A stretch of 15,690 bases of DNA from JBOFDK01 sp051656485. Lineage in GTDB: Bacteria; Bacillota; Clostridia; Lachnospirales; Cellulosilyticaceae. The position numbers were made by a program, and so were the translations under genes. Location: positions 1 to 15,690 of the forward strand of contig JBOGBZ010000093.1 of NCBI GenBank assembly GCA_051656485.1, written 5' to 3'. The notes beneath the pieces were generated by a model. The model saw only the letters and a list, made by a program, of their open reading frames with translations, did no database searches and was not told the origin of the DNA. Positions 1 to 7,606 of the stretch are shown here, piece after piece (the stretch's first letter is position 1; each line of letters opens with the position of its first letter).

Positions 1-19
1 TTTGAAATTTAGTCCAAAT

Positions 20-49
20 TTGATTTATTGTGTCTATTTATGCTATAAT
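20..49 (+). promoter_or_regulatory. Promoter of the stalk-domain protein gene
   Basis: A consensus -10 TATAAT (44-49) follows a -35-like TTGATT (20-25) with an 18 nt spacer. Transcription would start near 56, right at the ribosome site GGAGGTG (57-63), so the leader would be very short. The promoter lying inside the upstream-extended frame supports translation starting at 68 rather than at position 2. Confidence 0.6.
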
Positions 50-67
50 CCGTGCTGGAGGTGTTTT

Positions 68-1159
68 ATGAAACAAAAAATCTTATCTATCTTCTTGTTG
101 CTTTTATTACTAGTGACACCTATTGTAGCAGAGGACCAATCTTATACCATCTTACTTAATGATATTCCTTATACAACAAGCGCACCACTTTTGACAAAAG
201 ATGATAACCTTTTAATCGCCTTGGAGGACTTTGGTAAGCTCACTTTTACGCCTATTACACAAGATAAAAATACATATCATTTTAACTTTGGTACAAAACG
301 TGTGGTTCTAGAACCCAATACACGTGTATGCAAAATAAGCAGTGCCAATGTGATTCTACCTTACCCAACGCTTATTATAGATGGTGTCCCTTATGTATCT
401 ATCGGAATCTTTGAAGCATTAGGTATCCCACACACCTTAGATGAAGCTTCTAAACTTCTATCGATTCCTCATTCGGTGCCTTTTTCTAGAAATATCGATA
501 AACCTCAGGACCATCGCTTTTTAGAATCTAAGTCTAATCTTGAGCAGGTAGCCTCTCATATTCTTCAGCTAAGTAGTGACGTTGTCTTCAAGGCTACCCT
601 TGACCAAAGCCTAGCTACGAAGGGTTACATGGGCTATATGGACAATACTCATTGGCAAACTATTGCTTCTGAACTTGAGATGAAGATGGGCTATTCACCG
701 TATCATGCAATCTCTGTTACTTTTCGTGAATTAGATACCACTGTTTATCCTAACATTATTAAAAATACCGTTACTTATCCAGTCAGTATCCGCCCAAGGA
801 ACCAGACCCTTCATATTACATTTAATAATCAGACTCTTCCTTATCACGGTCTTTGGTCTGTCTTTTATCCATCCCATTCCTTGACTGCTATGGATATCCA
901 AAAAACAATCGATGCCACGCTGATGCGTGCCTTTTACGAATATTATCGCAACACCTATGATTTACGCGATGATAAGTACTTCAGCCCACTTATCACCCTT
1001 ACTTCAGACCGTACCAATACCATGACCCATGGTGCATATAGCTTATCCCATGAAGGTGTGGAAACCCATTACAACGTACACGTGTATCGTGTACATCCTT
1101 CAGGCGCCATCCGCTACATTGTAGATATTGAAAAAACGGACGCAAAAAATCTCCCTTAA
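68..1159 (+). CDS. Secreted stalk-domain (copper amine oxidase N-terminal-like) protein
   Basis: A 363-residue protein starting at ATG 68, with ribosome site GGAGGTG 4 nt upstream; the frame is open further upstream but has no ribosome site there. Residues 1-22 (KQK followed by a long Leu/Ile run and an Ala-rich end) are a typical Sec signal peptide. Residues about 25-135 have the beta-rich pattern of the copper amine oxidase N-terminal-like 'stalk' domain common in secreted clostridial proteins: a name-it/enable-it strand pair, a 'DGVPYVSI...ALGI' block and a trailing 'LSIP'. This domain is structural in bacteria and does not imply amine oxidase activity. The C-terminal ~220 residues are not recognised; they contain Tyr- and Thr-rich beta-like segments and no obvious catalytic motif. 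The protein probably acts outside the cell or at the wall. The stop codon lies in the loop of the shared terminator. Confidence 0.75.
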   Translation: MKQKILSIFLLLLLLVTPIVAEDQSYTILLNDIPYTTSAPLLTKDDNLLIALEDFGKLTFTPITQDKNTYHFNFGTKRVVLEPNTRVCKISSANVILPYPTLIIDGVPYVSIGIFEALGIPHTLDEASKLLSIPHSVPFSRNIDKPQDHRFLESKSNLEQVASHILQLSSDVVFKATLDQSLATKGYMGYMDNTHWQTIASELEMKMGYSPYHAISVTFRELDTTVYPNIIKNTVTYPVSIRPRNQTLHITFNNQTLPYHGLWSVFYPSHSLTAMDIQKTIDATLMRAFYEYYRNTYDLRDDKYFSPLITLTSDRTNTMTHGAYSLSHEGVETHYNVHVYRVHPSGAIRYIVDIEKTDAKNLP

Positions 1160-1173
1160 TTGGGAGATTTTTT
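1144..1173. terminator. Shared bidirectional intrinsic terminator
   Basis: A perfect 12-bp stem (1144-1155 with 1162-1173) closes a 6-nt loop TTAATT. The A6 run on one side and T6 run on the other give a U-tract on either strand, so it can end both convergent genes. The stop codon of the + gene (1157-1159) and that of the - gene (1156-1158) overlap by two bases inside the loop. Confidence 0.85.
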
Positions 1174-2631
1174 ATTGCTGCATTTACTTACGCCCCATAT
1201 ACAGAGGGATGCCATGATAAATCCTGGTAAAAGCTCATAGATATAAAATACCCATGCACTTGGAAACTGCGTTCTTAACATCGGCCATACAAAGGCCACC
1301 AGACCACCTACAAGCATACCTGCGATGGCACCTTCTTTCGTCATCTTCTTCCAGAAAAGTGATATAAGAATGACTGGCCCAAAAGCAGCTCCAAAGCCTG
1401 CCCATGCCCATGCTACGAGATCCAAGACTGAGCTTTCTGGATTTAGTGCAATAATCGCTGCAATCACAGCCACTGCTACTACTGTAAGTCTTCCTACCCA
1501 CACAAGTTCCTTGTCTGATGCCTTTGGCTTCAGTTTGCCTTTATAAAGGTCTTCTGACATAGCCGATGCAGTCACCAAAAGTTGTGAGTCAGCGGTACTC
1601 ATAATGGCTGCAAGGACTGCTGATAGAAAAATACCTGCAATAAAGACTGGTACATACTTATCTACAAGTAATATAAAAATATTTTCTGAGCCTACTTTTG
1701 TAAGGTCTGCAAATGCCACATGCCCGATAAGTCCAATGACTGTTGCTGCAAAAAGTGAAATGATAACCCATCCCATCGCTATGCGTCTTGAACGTTTAAC
1801 CTCTTCAGGGTCTTTAATCGCCATAAACCTAGTCAAAATATGTGGCTGCCCAAAGTAGCCAAGTCCCCATGCTAAGGATGAGAGAATCCCAATCCCCGCC
1901 ATCAAAGCATTCTGTGGTGCATCACTGGATACCAGTACCTCTATTCTAAAAGCATCTAGCATGCTAGGGTCCACAGTCTGTGCCACAGCACCGATGCCCC
2001 CTGCATCTATAATAACCATACAAGGTAGCACTATAAGTGCAATAAACATCAACACCCCCTGAATCAAGTCGGTCCAGCACACCGCCATAAAGCCACCCAT
2101 AAATGTGTAACCTACCACGACAACGGCACCAATCAGTACCGCCCACTTATAATCAATCCCAAAGACACTATTGAAAAGCTTTCCACTTGCCACAAATCCT
2201 GATGCTGTATAAATCAAGAAAAATACAAGTATAAAAAGCGAGGATATAATCTTCAAAAAATGGCTCTTATCCTCAAAACGATTTTCAAAGTAAGAGGATA
2301 AAGTAATGGCATTACCATACTTTTCCGTAGCCACTCTTAATCTCTTCGCTATGATTTTCCAGTTCAGATACGTTCCTATCGCCAATCCTATGGCCATCCA
2401 TATGGAACCTGATAAGCCTACCATATACGCCGCACCTGGTAGCCCCATGAGTAACCATCCACTCATATCTGAAGCCTGTGCACTCATAGATGTTACCCAT
2501 TTACCTAACTGCCTTCCCCCTAATACATAATCCGAAAGGTTACTCGTCTTCTTATAGAAGTACGCACCTATCCCTAACATCATCCCTAAGTAAGCGATAA
2601 ATGTTATTAAGATAATAAGTTCCTTACTCAT
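1156..2631 (-). CDS. putP: Sodium/proline symporter (PutP type)
   Basis: A 491-residue polytopic protein of the sodium:solute symporter family that imports L-proline with Na+ across the cytoplasmic membrane. The N-terminal region matches PutP closely: Arg40, then SDMSGWLLMGLPG with Asp55, Ser57 and Gly58, the residues known in E. coli PutP for Na+ binding and transport. Numbering agrees with E. coli if ATG 2631 is the start. A TTG just before it (2634) is also in frame but sits only 1 nt from the ribosome site GGGGGAG, so ATG is preferred. About 12-13 hydrophobic segments are visible, and length is normal for the family. It is a single-gene transcript with its own promoter and shared terminator. 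Proline specificity is inferred from the motif; the related pantothenate symporter is less likely. Confidence 0.92.
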   Translation of the reverse strand: MSKELIILITFIAYLGMMLGIGAYFYKKTSNLSDYVLGGRQLGKWVTSMSAQASDMSGWLLMGLPGAAYMVGLSGSIWMAIGLAIGTYLNWKIIAKRLRVATEKYGNAITLSSYFENRFEDKSHFLKIISSLFILVFFLIYTASGFVASGKLFNSVFGIDYKWAVLIGAVVVVGYTFMGGFMAVCWTDLIQGVLMFIALIVLPCMVIIDAGGIGAVAQTVDPSMLDAFRIEVLVSSDAPQNALMAGIGILSSLAWGLGYFGQPHILTRFMAIKDPEEVKRSRRIAMGWVIISLFAATVIGLIGHVAFADLTKVGSENIFILLVDKYVPVFIAGIFLSAVLAAIMSTADSQLLVTASAMSEDLYKGKLKPKASDKELVWVGRLTVVAVAVIAAIIALNPESSVLDLVAWAWAGFGAAFGPVILISLFWKKMTKEGAIAGMLVGGLVAFVWPMLRTQFPSAWVFYIYELLPGFIMASLCIWGVSKCSNKKSPN

Positions 2632-2673
2632 CAAACTCCCCCTTTTTTGAAATTTATTAAATATTTATACTTT

Positions 2674-2702
2674 ATTATACATTTATCTCTGTATCATTTC
2701 AA
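2674..2702 (-). promoter_or_regulatory. Promoter of the putP-type gene
   Basis: On the minus strand, -35 TTGAAA (2702-2697) and perfect -10 TATAAT (2679-2674) are separated by exactly 17 nt. Transcription would start near 2667, about 36 nt before the ATG. Confidence 0.75.
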
Positions 2703-2723
2703 CGTGTTAAAGTAGGAAACTCT

Positions 2724-2752
2724 AAAAAAGGTGCTCCACTGTCGGAACACCT
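2724..2752 (-). terminator. Terminator of the GntR/ABC/peptidase operon
   Basis: On the minus strand, AGGTGTTCC and GGAGCACCT form a 9-bp stem (one G-U) with a 6-nt loop, followed by a run of T (2729-2724). It lies 12 nt after the peptidase stop codon. Confidence 0.85.
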
Positions 2753-2763
2753 CTTCTTAAATC

Positions 2764-4767
2764 CTACCATATAGAAAGTCTTTCTTCTGTCTCTAGATAC
2801 ATGCCATCTTTTTCTGTAATGTCATAAGTCTCGTAGAAAGCTTCAAACTGCTTCACTACCTCATTCACTCTTTCTTTATTTGGAGCATGTGAATCCCTTT
2901 GTAGGAGTTGGATACGGAACGCTTCTGGTGCTACGCTTCGCCATACTGTCGCCCAGCTTTCAAAGAAAGCCTTGTAATCTGCATCTGGTAAGTCTTCCAT
3001 CATATCAAGCATGCAAGCCATGGCGCCTATATCTGCTATATTTTCTCCTACGGTTAAATCGCCATTGATGTATTGCCCAGGCAATGCTTCTACTTTTCCA
3101 TAGTAATCACGTACTTTTTTTGCCTTTTCTTCAAAACGCTTGTAGTCTTCTTCGCCCCACCAATTCGCTAAATTACCATCACCATCGAATCTTGCACCTG
3201 TATTATCAAAAGCATGGGTAATTTCATGGGCAATGACAACACCTATGGCCCCCATATTGGTCTCTTTCTTAGCATCGATGTCATAAAAAGGTGGCTGTAA
3301 GATAGCTACTGGGAATGTAATGTCATTGCTAAGTGGTGAGTAGCATGCATTGACCATCTGTGGTGGCATTAAGAACTGTCCTTTATCCACTGGTTTATTG
3401 ACCTCTTCTAATTCCTGCTCTCTAAAGAAACTCTGAATACTTAGCATATTGCCCACTAAGCTTCCACCATCCTTATAAGCCTTTAGTTTAAGGCCGTCAA
3501 AACTCTCCCACTTATCTGGGTAGCCGATCTTTACTTTCATCTTATCTAACTTCATCAGCGCATTTTCTTTAGTCTCTGTACTCATCCAGTCTAATTTTTC
3601 GATACGCTTTTTGTAAGTTGCAATGATTTCATCCACCATTGCCTTCACATCTGCTTTGGCTTCTTCTGAAAAGCACTTTTCTACATACAGCCTACCGATT
3701 TCTTCGGTAAAAGCCATATTCACAGCTTGGAAAGCTTTCTGTTCGATAGGACGTTCACCCTTGATTCCCATCACAGTGGCTACATAGGTATCCCCTGCTT
3801 CTACAAACTCCTGACTTAAGTACCCAGCACTTCCTCTTAGCACCGCTGCTTCTGTACATGCTTTAATAGCTGCTAAATTTTCATCTGTATAAAGTGCATC
3901 TAACGCTTGTAGCCACTTTGGTTCCTGTAAGATGAGTCGCTCTGCCTTGTGGTAGCCTCGTTTTTTCATCACCTTCGCAAGCTCTAGATGAGGTGTTTGT
4001 GCTTCGATGTCTTTCAGTGTCACAGGATTATAAATCGCCTCATAAATATTAGGATGGGTCGTAATGGCCTTTGTTCCCATCATAAATGGTGCTAATTTTT
4101 CTTCAAAAGCAAAGATAAGCTTTACTTTTCCTTGGCTTTCCTCTTCTGTGTAGCCTGCTAACTTAAAGAGCTGCTCCAGATACACGCGATTGGCTTCTCT
4201 AAGCACTTTACTGCTTTCTGTCGGTTCATTGTAATGGTCAGGATCTTGTAATTGTAAGCCGCCTGATACCAGGGTTAATGTATTTTGATTGCTATCTTTC
4301 ATATCTGGTGTCACATGAAAACTATACAGGGGATTAAAGACTTCCATCTCCTTCTCCGCCATAAGTTTCGTATACGCCTTCACAGTCTTTACTTCTCTGA
4401 TTGCTTCTAAGTAAGGTGTGATTGGCTCTACACCTTGTGTGTTACGTGATTCTAAATCCACGTAATTTTTATAAAGTGTCACCATTTTTTTTGAGGTGCT
4501 TCCTTTTGGGAGAGTCGCCTCATTCTTTAAGATATCTTCAAAGACCGCCTCCACGGCTTCAGTTGCCCTGTCACTCAGTTCAGTGAAATTAGAGACATCT
4601 GTATACCCCGGCTTAATGACGGCCTTATCCATCCATTCTTTATTAATAGCTGTGTAAAAATCATCTTGTAAACGAACCGTTGTCCCTGCTTTTACTTGTA
4701 GCATCGGTGTACATGCTACAAGTGTAGCAAGTACAAGGCTCATTAATTTACTTTTTCTTTTGCCCAT
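2764..4767 (-). CDS. M13 family zinc metallopeptidase (neprilysin/PepO-like)
   Basis: A 667-residue exported endopeptidase that cleaves short peptides. Zinc ligands are clear: HEITH with His514, Glu515 (catalytic base) and His518, and the third ligand Glu575 in ENIADIGA, a spacing like that of neprilysin. The substrate-binding block NACYSP begins at Asn473; the usual NAYY is altered to Cys at 475. The protein ends in Trp, as bacterial members do. The N-terminal domain (about 30-450) is the helical lid typical of M13. The first ~27 residues are a signal peptide; LVAC (residues 16-19) fits a lipobox, so a membrane-anchored lipoprotein is possible, while cleavage after VKA is the alternative. 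Ribosome site GAGGTGA precedes ATG 4767, and the gap from the preceding membrane-protein gene is only 13 nt, so it is the last gene of the operon. Confidence 0.93.
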   Translation of the reverse strand: MGKRKSKLMSLVLATLVACTPMLQVKAGTTVRLQDDFYTAINKEWMDKAVIKPGYTDVSNFTELSDRATEAVEAVFEDILKNEATLPKGSTSKKMVTLYKNYVDLESRNTQGVEPITPYLEAIREVKTVKAYTKLMAEKEMEVFNPLYSFHVTPDMKDSNQNTLTLVSGGLQLQDPDHYNEPTESSKVLREANRVYLEQLFKLAGYTEEESQGKVKLIFAFEEKLAPFMMGTKAITTHPNIYEAIYNPVTLKDIEAQTPHLELAKVMKKRGYHKAERLILQEPKWLQALDALYTDENLAAIKACTEAAVLRGSAGYLSQEFVEAGDTYVATVMGIKGERPIEQKAFQAVNMAFTEEIGRLYVEKCFSEEAKADVKAMVDEIIATYKKRIEKLDWMSTETKENALMKLDKMKVKIGYPDKWESFDGLKLKAYKDGGSLVGNMLSIQSFFREQELEEVNKPVDKGQFLMPPQMVNACYSPLSNDITFPVAILQPPFYDIDAKKETNMGAIGVVIAHEITHAFDNTGARFDGDGNLANWWGEEDYKRFEEKAKKVRDYYGKVEALPGQYINGDLTVGENIADIGAMACMLDMMEDLPDADYKAFFESWATVWRSVAPEAFRIQLLQRDSHAPNKERVNEVVKQFEAFYETYDITEKDGMYLETEERLSIW

Positions 4768-4780
4768 GCTGTCACCTCTC

Positions 4781-5473
4781 TTATTGTTGAACTTGGTACC
4801 CTGCTATTGGTAATTTGCGTAAGGTACCAAAGCTTATACCGTACATTACACTAGCTATTCCCACCCATAAGATGGGTATTTCTATACACTTCTGCACGCC
4901 TTGAATGACACCTTGCATCACTGCTTCAGTTGCCACTAAAGCGCCCACCATCATCACAAGCCCTACTGCACCATAAAGTACAAAAAACCGTAGGACACCT
5001 AGTCTTTTATACAGTGCGCCACTCATCACGCCAAACATAGCGAGCACCAGATAAATACCCATTATATTCGCCATGCCTAACCCCGTCGCAAATGTGAGCA
5101 TTTGCACATTGCCTGTTATGACTTTTACCAAGGCTTCTAATAGCACTTGCAGGGCTCCTATCATAGCGATGGCACCTACACTACTTACGCCTACGGCAAC
5201 CAGTAGCTCACGGTGATTTGCACGGATGCGAAGGCCCATCTCGAAGATGCTTGTGATGAGTACAACACCCATTATAAATGCCAAAATACTATTCGGAACG
5301 AAAGCATCGATAAACTGTACCATTTCTAAGTCAGTATCTCCAAATGCTTTGCTATTGATACGTGATGCTAAAGCAAATACACTATATAAAGCGGTCATGC
5401 CTATAAGATAGCCTACGATCACATAACGCGTGCTCATACCTATATATTTGATCCATCTACTGATTTCTTTCAC
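4781..5473 (-). CDS. Polytopic membrane protein of the ABC operon (second permease subunit)
   Basis: A 230-residue very hydrophobic protein with about six predicted membrane segments (near residues 16-36, 60-82, 88-113, 128-160, 165-190, 205-225). No named family is recognised from sequence. From its position it is probably a membrane subunit of the ABC transporter encoded upstream, pairing with the previous membrane protein and the ATPase. GTG 5473 is chosen because an AAGGGGGA ribosome site lies about 6 nt upstream; this start overlaps the end of the preceding gene by 17 nt. An in-frame ATG at 5494 (7 residues longer) has a poorer, more distant ribosome site but cannot be excluded. Role assignment is inferred from context. 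Confidence 0.75.
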   Translation of the reverse strand: MKEISRWIKYIGMSTRYVIVGYLIGMTALYSVFALASRINSKAFGDTDLEMVQFIDAFVPNSILAFIMGVVLITSIFEMGLRIRANHRELLVAVGVSSVGAIAMIGALQVLLEALVKVITGNVQMLTFATGLGMANIMGIYLVLAMFGVMSGALYKRLGVLRFFVLYGAVGLVMMVGALVATEAVMQGVIQGVQKCIEIPILWVGIASVMYGISFGTLRKLPIAGYQVQQ

Positions 5474-6167
5474 ACAAATCCCCCTTCTTCCCATATGTTT
5501 TGCCTTCCTTTTGAAGTGGGCATGTAAGCATTGCCCAAGTCATCCCCACCATGCTTATAACGATACTTCCTAAGCCAAGTAGTGGTTCGGCTGTCACATA
5601 GTTCATGATTAGTTCGAAGTTCCTATTATCGCCTGTTTGTGAAAAACAAAAAAGTACAATAAGTGCGATACCCGTCCCAATAGCTAGCTTATCTGACACC
5701 TTATTACCTAACGCCCCTAACAATAAACCTAACGTCACAAGGATGATATTGCTAAATAAAATCATCCCTAAGTCACTGCTTCCTATGAGTTCCATCCCCT
5801 TAAGTCGTGGAATATACTCACCCAACTGCTGTACAATCACACCTGAAATGTAAAAGCATATGCCAAGCCCTACTGCCATGCAAGTTCCTACAATGGTTTG
5901 TGCGATGAGATAAGGCACCCGGTCTACCCGTACCTGCATAGCGATTTTGAAAAACTTGGTGGAAAGGAGAATGCCTATGATACTCATCCATAGATAGAAT
6001 ATATAGTAAAAATCAAGTGTCAAAAACGCTGTATCACCTGCTTCTGTCACTAAATACCCAATCCCTGCAAACATAAGTGGAAAGCCTATCATAGCTATAC
6101 TAAATATAAGCATTGTCACGCCTGCCATCTGATATAAATATTTTATTTGTTGCATCACACGTTTCAT
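5457..6167 (-). CDS. Polytopic membrane protein of the ABC operon (first permease subunit)
   Basis: A 236-residue hydrophobic protein with about six membrane segments, arranged like an ABC-2-type permease half but without a family-specific motif that I can name. Its ATG overlaps the TGA of the ATPase gene in an ATGA junction (6167-6164), a sign of translational coupling. The next gene in turn overlaps its end. Together with the neighbour at 4781-5473 it probably forms a heterodimeric membrane channel for the ATPase. The two membrane proteins are similar in length and topology but not obviously alike in sequence. Substrate is unknown; YtrA-type systems of this layout are often linked to cell-envelope or antimicrobial-peptide stress. 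Confidence 0.78.
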   Translation of the reverse strand: MKRVMQQIKYLYQMAGVTMLIFSIAMIGFPLMFAGIGYLVTEAGDTAFLTLDFYYIFYLWMSIIGILLSTKFFKIAMQVRVDRVPYLIAQTIVGTCMAVGLGICFYISGVIVQQLGEYIPRLKGMELIGSSDLGMILFSNIILVTLGLLLGALGNKVSDKLAIGTGIALIVLFCFSQTGDNRNFELIMNYVTAEPLLGLGSIVISMVGMTWAMLTCPLQKEGKTYGKKGDLCERNQ

Positions 6168-7042
6168 AGACTAAACCCCTCTCCTTTTGTCAGGGCAACA
6201 AAGAGTTCTTGCAATGTCATGGCTTCTTTCGTAATATTTTCTGCTTCTATTGTTTGCTCATCTCTGTGACTGAGCTCACCATAGCAACTATACACTTCAC
6301 TCCCGCCAAACTGCTGCTCTGCTTTTTTCCCTTGGATAATCTCTAGCTTTTGTAATGCCTCTTTTTTCCCTTTTAATCTATACGCCTTCGCTCTTACCGC
6401 CTCTACCTCTTCATCGATACAAACAGTACCTTTGTCTAACATCACCACATGCTCGAGGAGGTTTTCTACCTCATCAATCTGATGGGTGGATAAGATGATG
6501 GTCTTTGGATCTTTGGCATAGACTTCGAGTAAAATCTCATAGAACTGGCTACGGTTCACTGCATCTAACCCAATAGTTGGTTCATCAAAAATAATAATCT
6601 CTGCACGTGAACATAGTCCGATAATGTTTGCTACTAAAGTTTTCATTCCTCTTGAATACGTACGATACGCTTTCTTAACTGGCAAATCAAAGTAGTTCAC
6701 TAAGCGTTCTTGAAGTGCTTGATCATACTCTGGGAAAAAGATTTGGTAAATCTTAAAGATATCTTTCACTTTCATATCTGGTTGCAAAAACTCTTGCTCA
6801 CGTACAATGCACACCTTTTCTAAGATACTGGCATTTTTATAAGGGTTAATGCCCTCTATAAGTACTTCCCCTGTTTTTGGTGAGATCCCGCCTACGATTG
6901 TATTTAGAAGTGTACTTTTTCCGATACCATTCTTACCTAATAACCCGTAGATTTTCCCAGCTTCTAATGTTACATTAATGCCATCTAATACTTTTTTATC
7001 CTTGAACTGTATATTTAAGTTCTTTACTTGTATGATTCCCAT
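6164..7042 (-). CDS. ABC transporter ATP-binding protein (YtrB/BcrA-like)
   Basis: A 292-residue cytoplasmic ATPase that powers the membrane proteins encoded next. Motifs in order: Walker A GKNGIGKST (36-44), Q-loop Gln83, signature YSRGMK (129-134, a common variant of LSGGQ in this branch), Walker B IIIFDEP (149-155), D-loop GLDA (158-161) and H-loop His187. A ~90-residue C-terminal extension follows, as in BcrA/YtrB-type export ATPases. ATG 7042 is chosen: GAGGGG lies 7 nt upstream, and it begins 1 nt after the repressor stop codon. A GTG at 7057 in the same frame would overlap the repressor gene and lacks a good ribosome site. Export rather than import is inferred from the family and the absence of a binding-protein gene. 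Confidence 0.92.
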   Translation of the reverse strand: MGIIQVKNLNIQFKDKKVLDGINVTLEAGKIYGLLGKNGIGKSTLLNTIVGGISPKTGEVLIEGINPYKNASILEKVCIVREQEFLQPDMKVKDIFKIYQIFFPEYDQALQERLVNYFDLPVKKAYRTYSRGMKTLVANIIGLCSRAEIIIFDEPTIGLDAVNRSQFYEILLEVYAKDPKTIILSTHQIDEVENLLEHVVMLDKGTVCIDEEVEAVRAKAYRLKGKKEALQKLEIIQGKKAEQQFGGSEVYSCYGELSHRDEQTIEAENITKEAMTLQELFVALTKGEGFSL

Positions 7043-7043
7043 C

Positions 7044-7406
7044 CTATAACCCCTCACTTTCTTTGATGTAGCTAATGAGCTCTTCTTTACTAATACTTAA
7101 TTTCTTAGCTTCCTGGATTAAGTTATCCAATGCTATTTTTTTAAAAGCTTCTTTACGTTCCCCTTTGATTTTTTCTTTAGCACCTTCTTGTACAAACATG
7201 CCTATCCCTCTCTTCTTATATAAAATAGCGCGATCTACTAATAAATTGATACCCTTTAGAACTGTGGCCGGATTAATGGTGTACAGCTTTGCTAATTCAT
7301 TGGTGGACGGAATCTGTACTTCCTCCCCTATGCCCCCTACCATAATTTCATCTTCTATCATTTTTGCTATCTGTACAAAAATGGGTTCATCGTTATTAAA
7401 TGACAT
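7044..7406 (-). CDS. GntR-family transcriptional regulator, YtrA subfamily
   Basis: A 120-residue short GntR protein. Residues about 8-70 are the winged helix-turn-helix ('PIFVQIAKMIEDEI', then 'IPSTNELAKLYTINPATVLKGI' split across two helices, and a wing ending 'GIGMFV'). The ~45-residue charged helical tail, with no large effector domain, is typical of the YtrA subfamily, which usually represses its own ABC-transporter operon. It is the first gene of the five-gene operon. A perfect AGGAGGTG ribosome site lies 11 nt before ATG 7406, slightly long spacing. A palindromic site between promoter and gene (7433-7456) suggests autorepression. The inducer is unknown. Confidence 0.92.
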   Translation of the reverse strand: MSFNNDEPIFVQIAKMIEDEIMVGGIGEEVQIPSTNELAKLYTINPATVLKGINLLVDRAILYKKRGIGMFVQEGAKEKIKGERKEAFKKIALDNLIQEAKKLSISKEELISYIKESEGL

Positions 7407-7432
7407 GATTAGAAATTCACCTCCTGTTGTTT

Positions 7433-7456
7433 GGTTAGTTACTCAACTAACTAACC
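7433..7456. promoter_or_regulatory. Candidate GntR (YtrA-type) operator
   Basis: GTTAGTT (7434-7440), a 4-nt spacer, and AACTAAC (7445-7451) form a perfect inverted repeat; a wider pairing GGTTAG (7433-7438) with CTAACC (7451-7456) extends it. It lies just downstream of the predicted transcription start and upstream of the ribosome site, the right place for roadblock repression by the first gene product. Confidence 0.6.
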
Positions 7457-7466
7457 GCTTAACCAC

Positions 7467-7495
7467 AGTCTATGCTTCTTATCTTCTTTTGTCAA
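7467..7495 (-). promoter_or_regulatory. Promoter of the GntR/ABC/peptidase operon
   Basis: On the minus strand, a perfect -35 TTGACA (7495-7490), 17 nt spacer, and -10 TAGACT (7472-7467, 4 of 6). Transcription would start near 7460, immediately before the palindrome. Confidence 0.7.
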
Positions 7496-7516
7496 TAAGT
7501 TTTTTGATTTTTCCGC

Positions 7517-7552
7517 AAAAAAAAAGAGCAACTAGATTATCTAGCGCTCTTT
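7517..7552 (-). terminator. Terminator of the PemK/MazF-like gene
   Basis: On the minus strand, AAAGAGC (7552-7546) pairs with GCTCTTT (7529-7523), with an inner CTAGA/TCTAG helix, followed by a run of nine T. It isolates the MazF-like gene from the GntR operon. Confidence 0.85.
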
Positions 7553-7606
7553 ATATTTGCCCACTGAAGGGTTTTTGGATAGTTGTATTTTATATTATAC
7601 CCATTT

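Noticed and set aside
2632..2634. TTG start one codon upstream of the putP ATG
   Set aside because: It lies 1 nt from the ribosome site, while ATG 2631 has better spacing and gives numbering matching E. coli PutP (Asp55).
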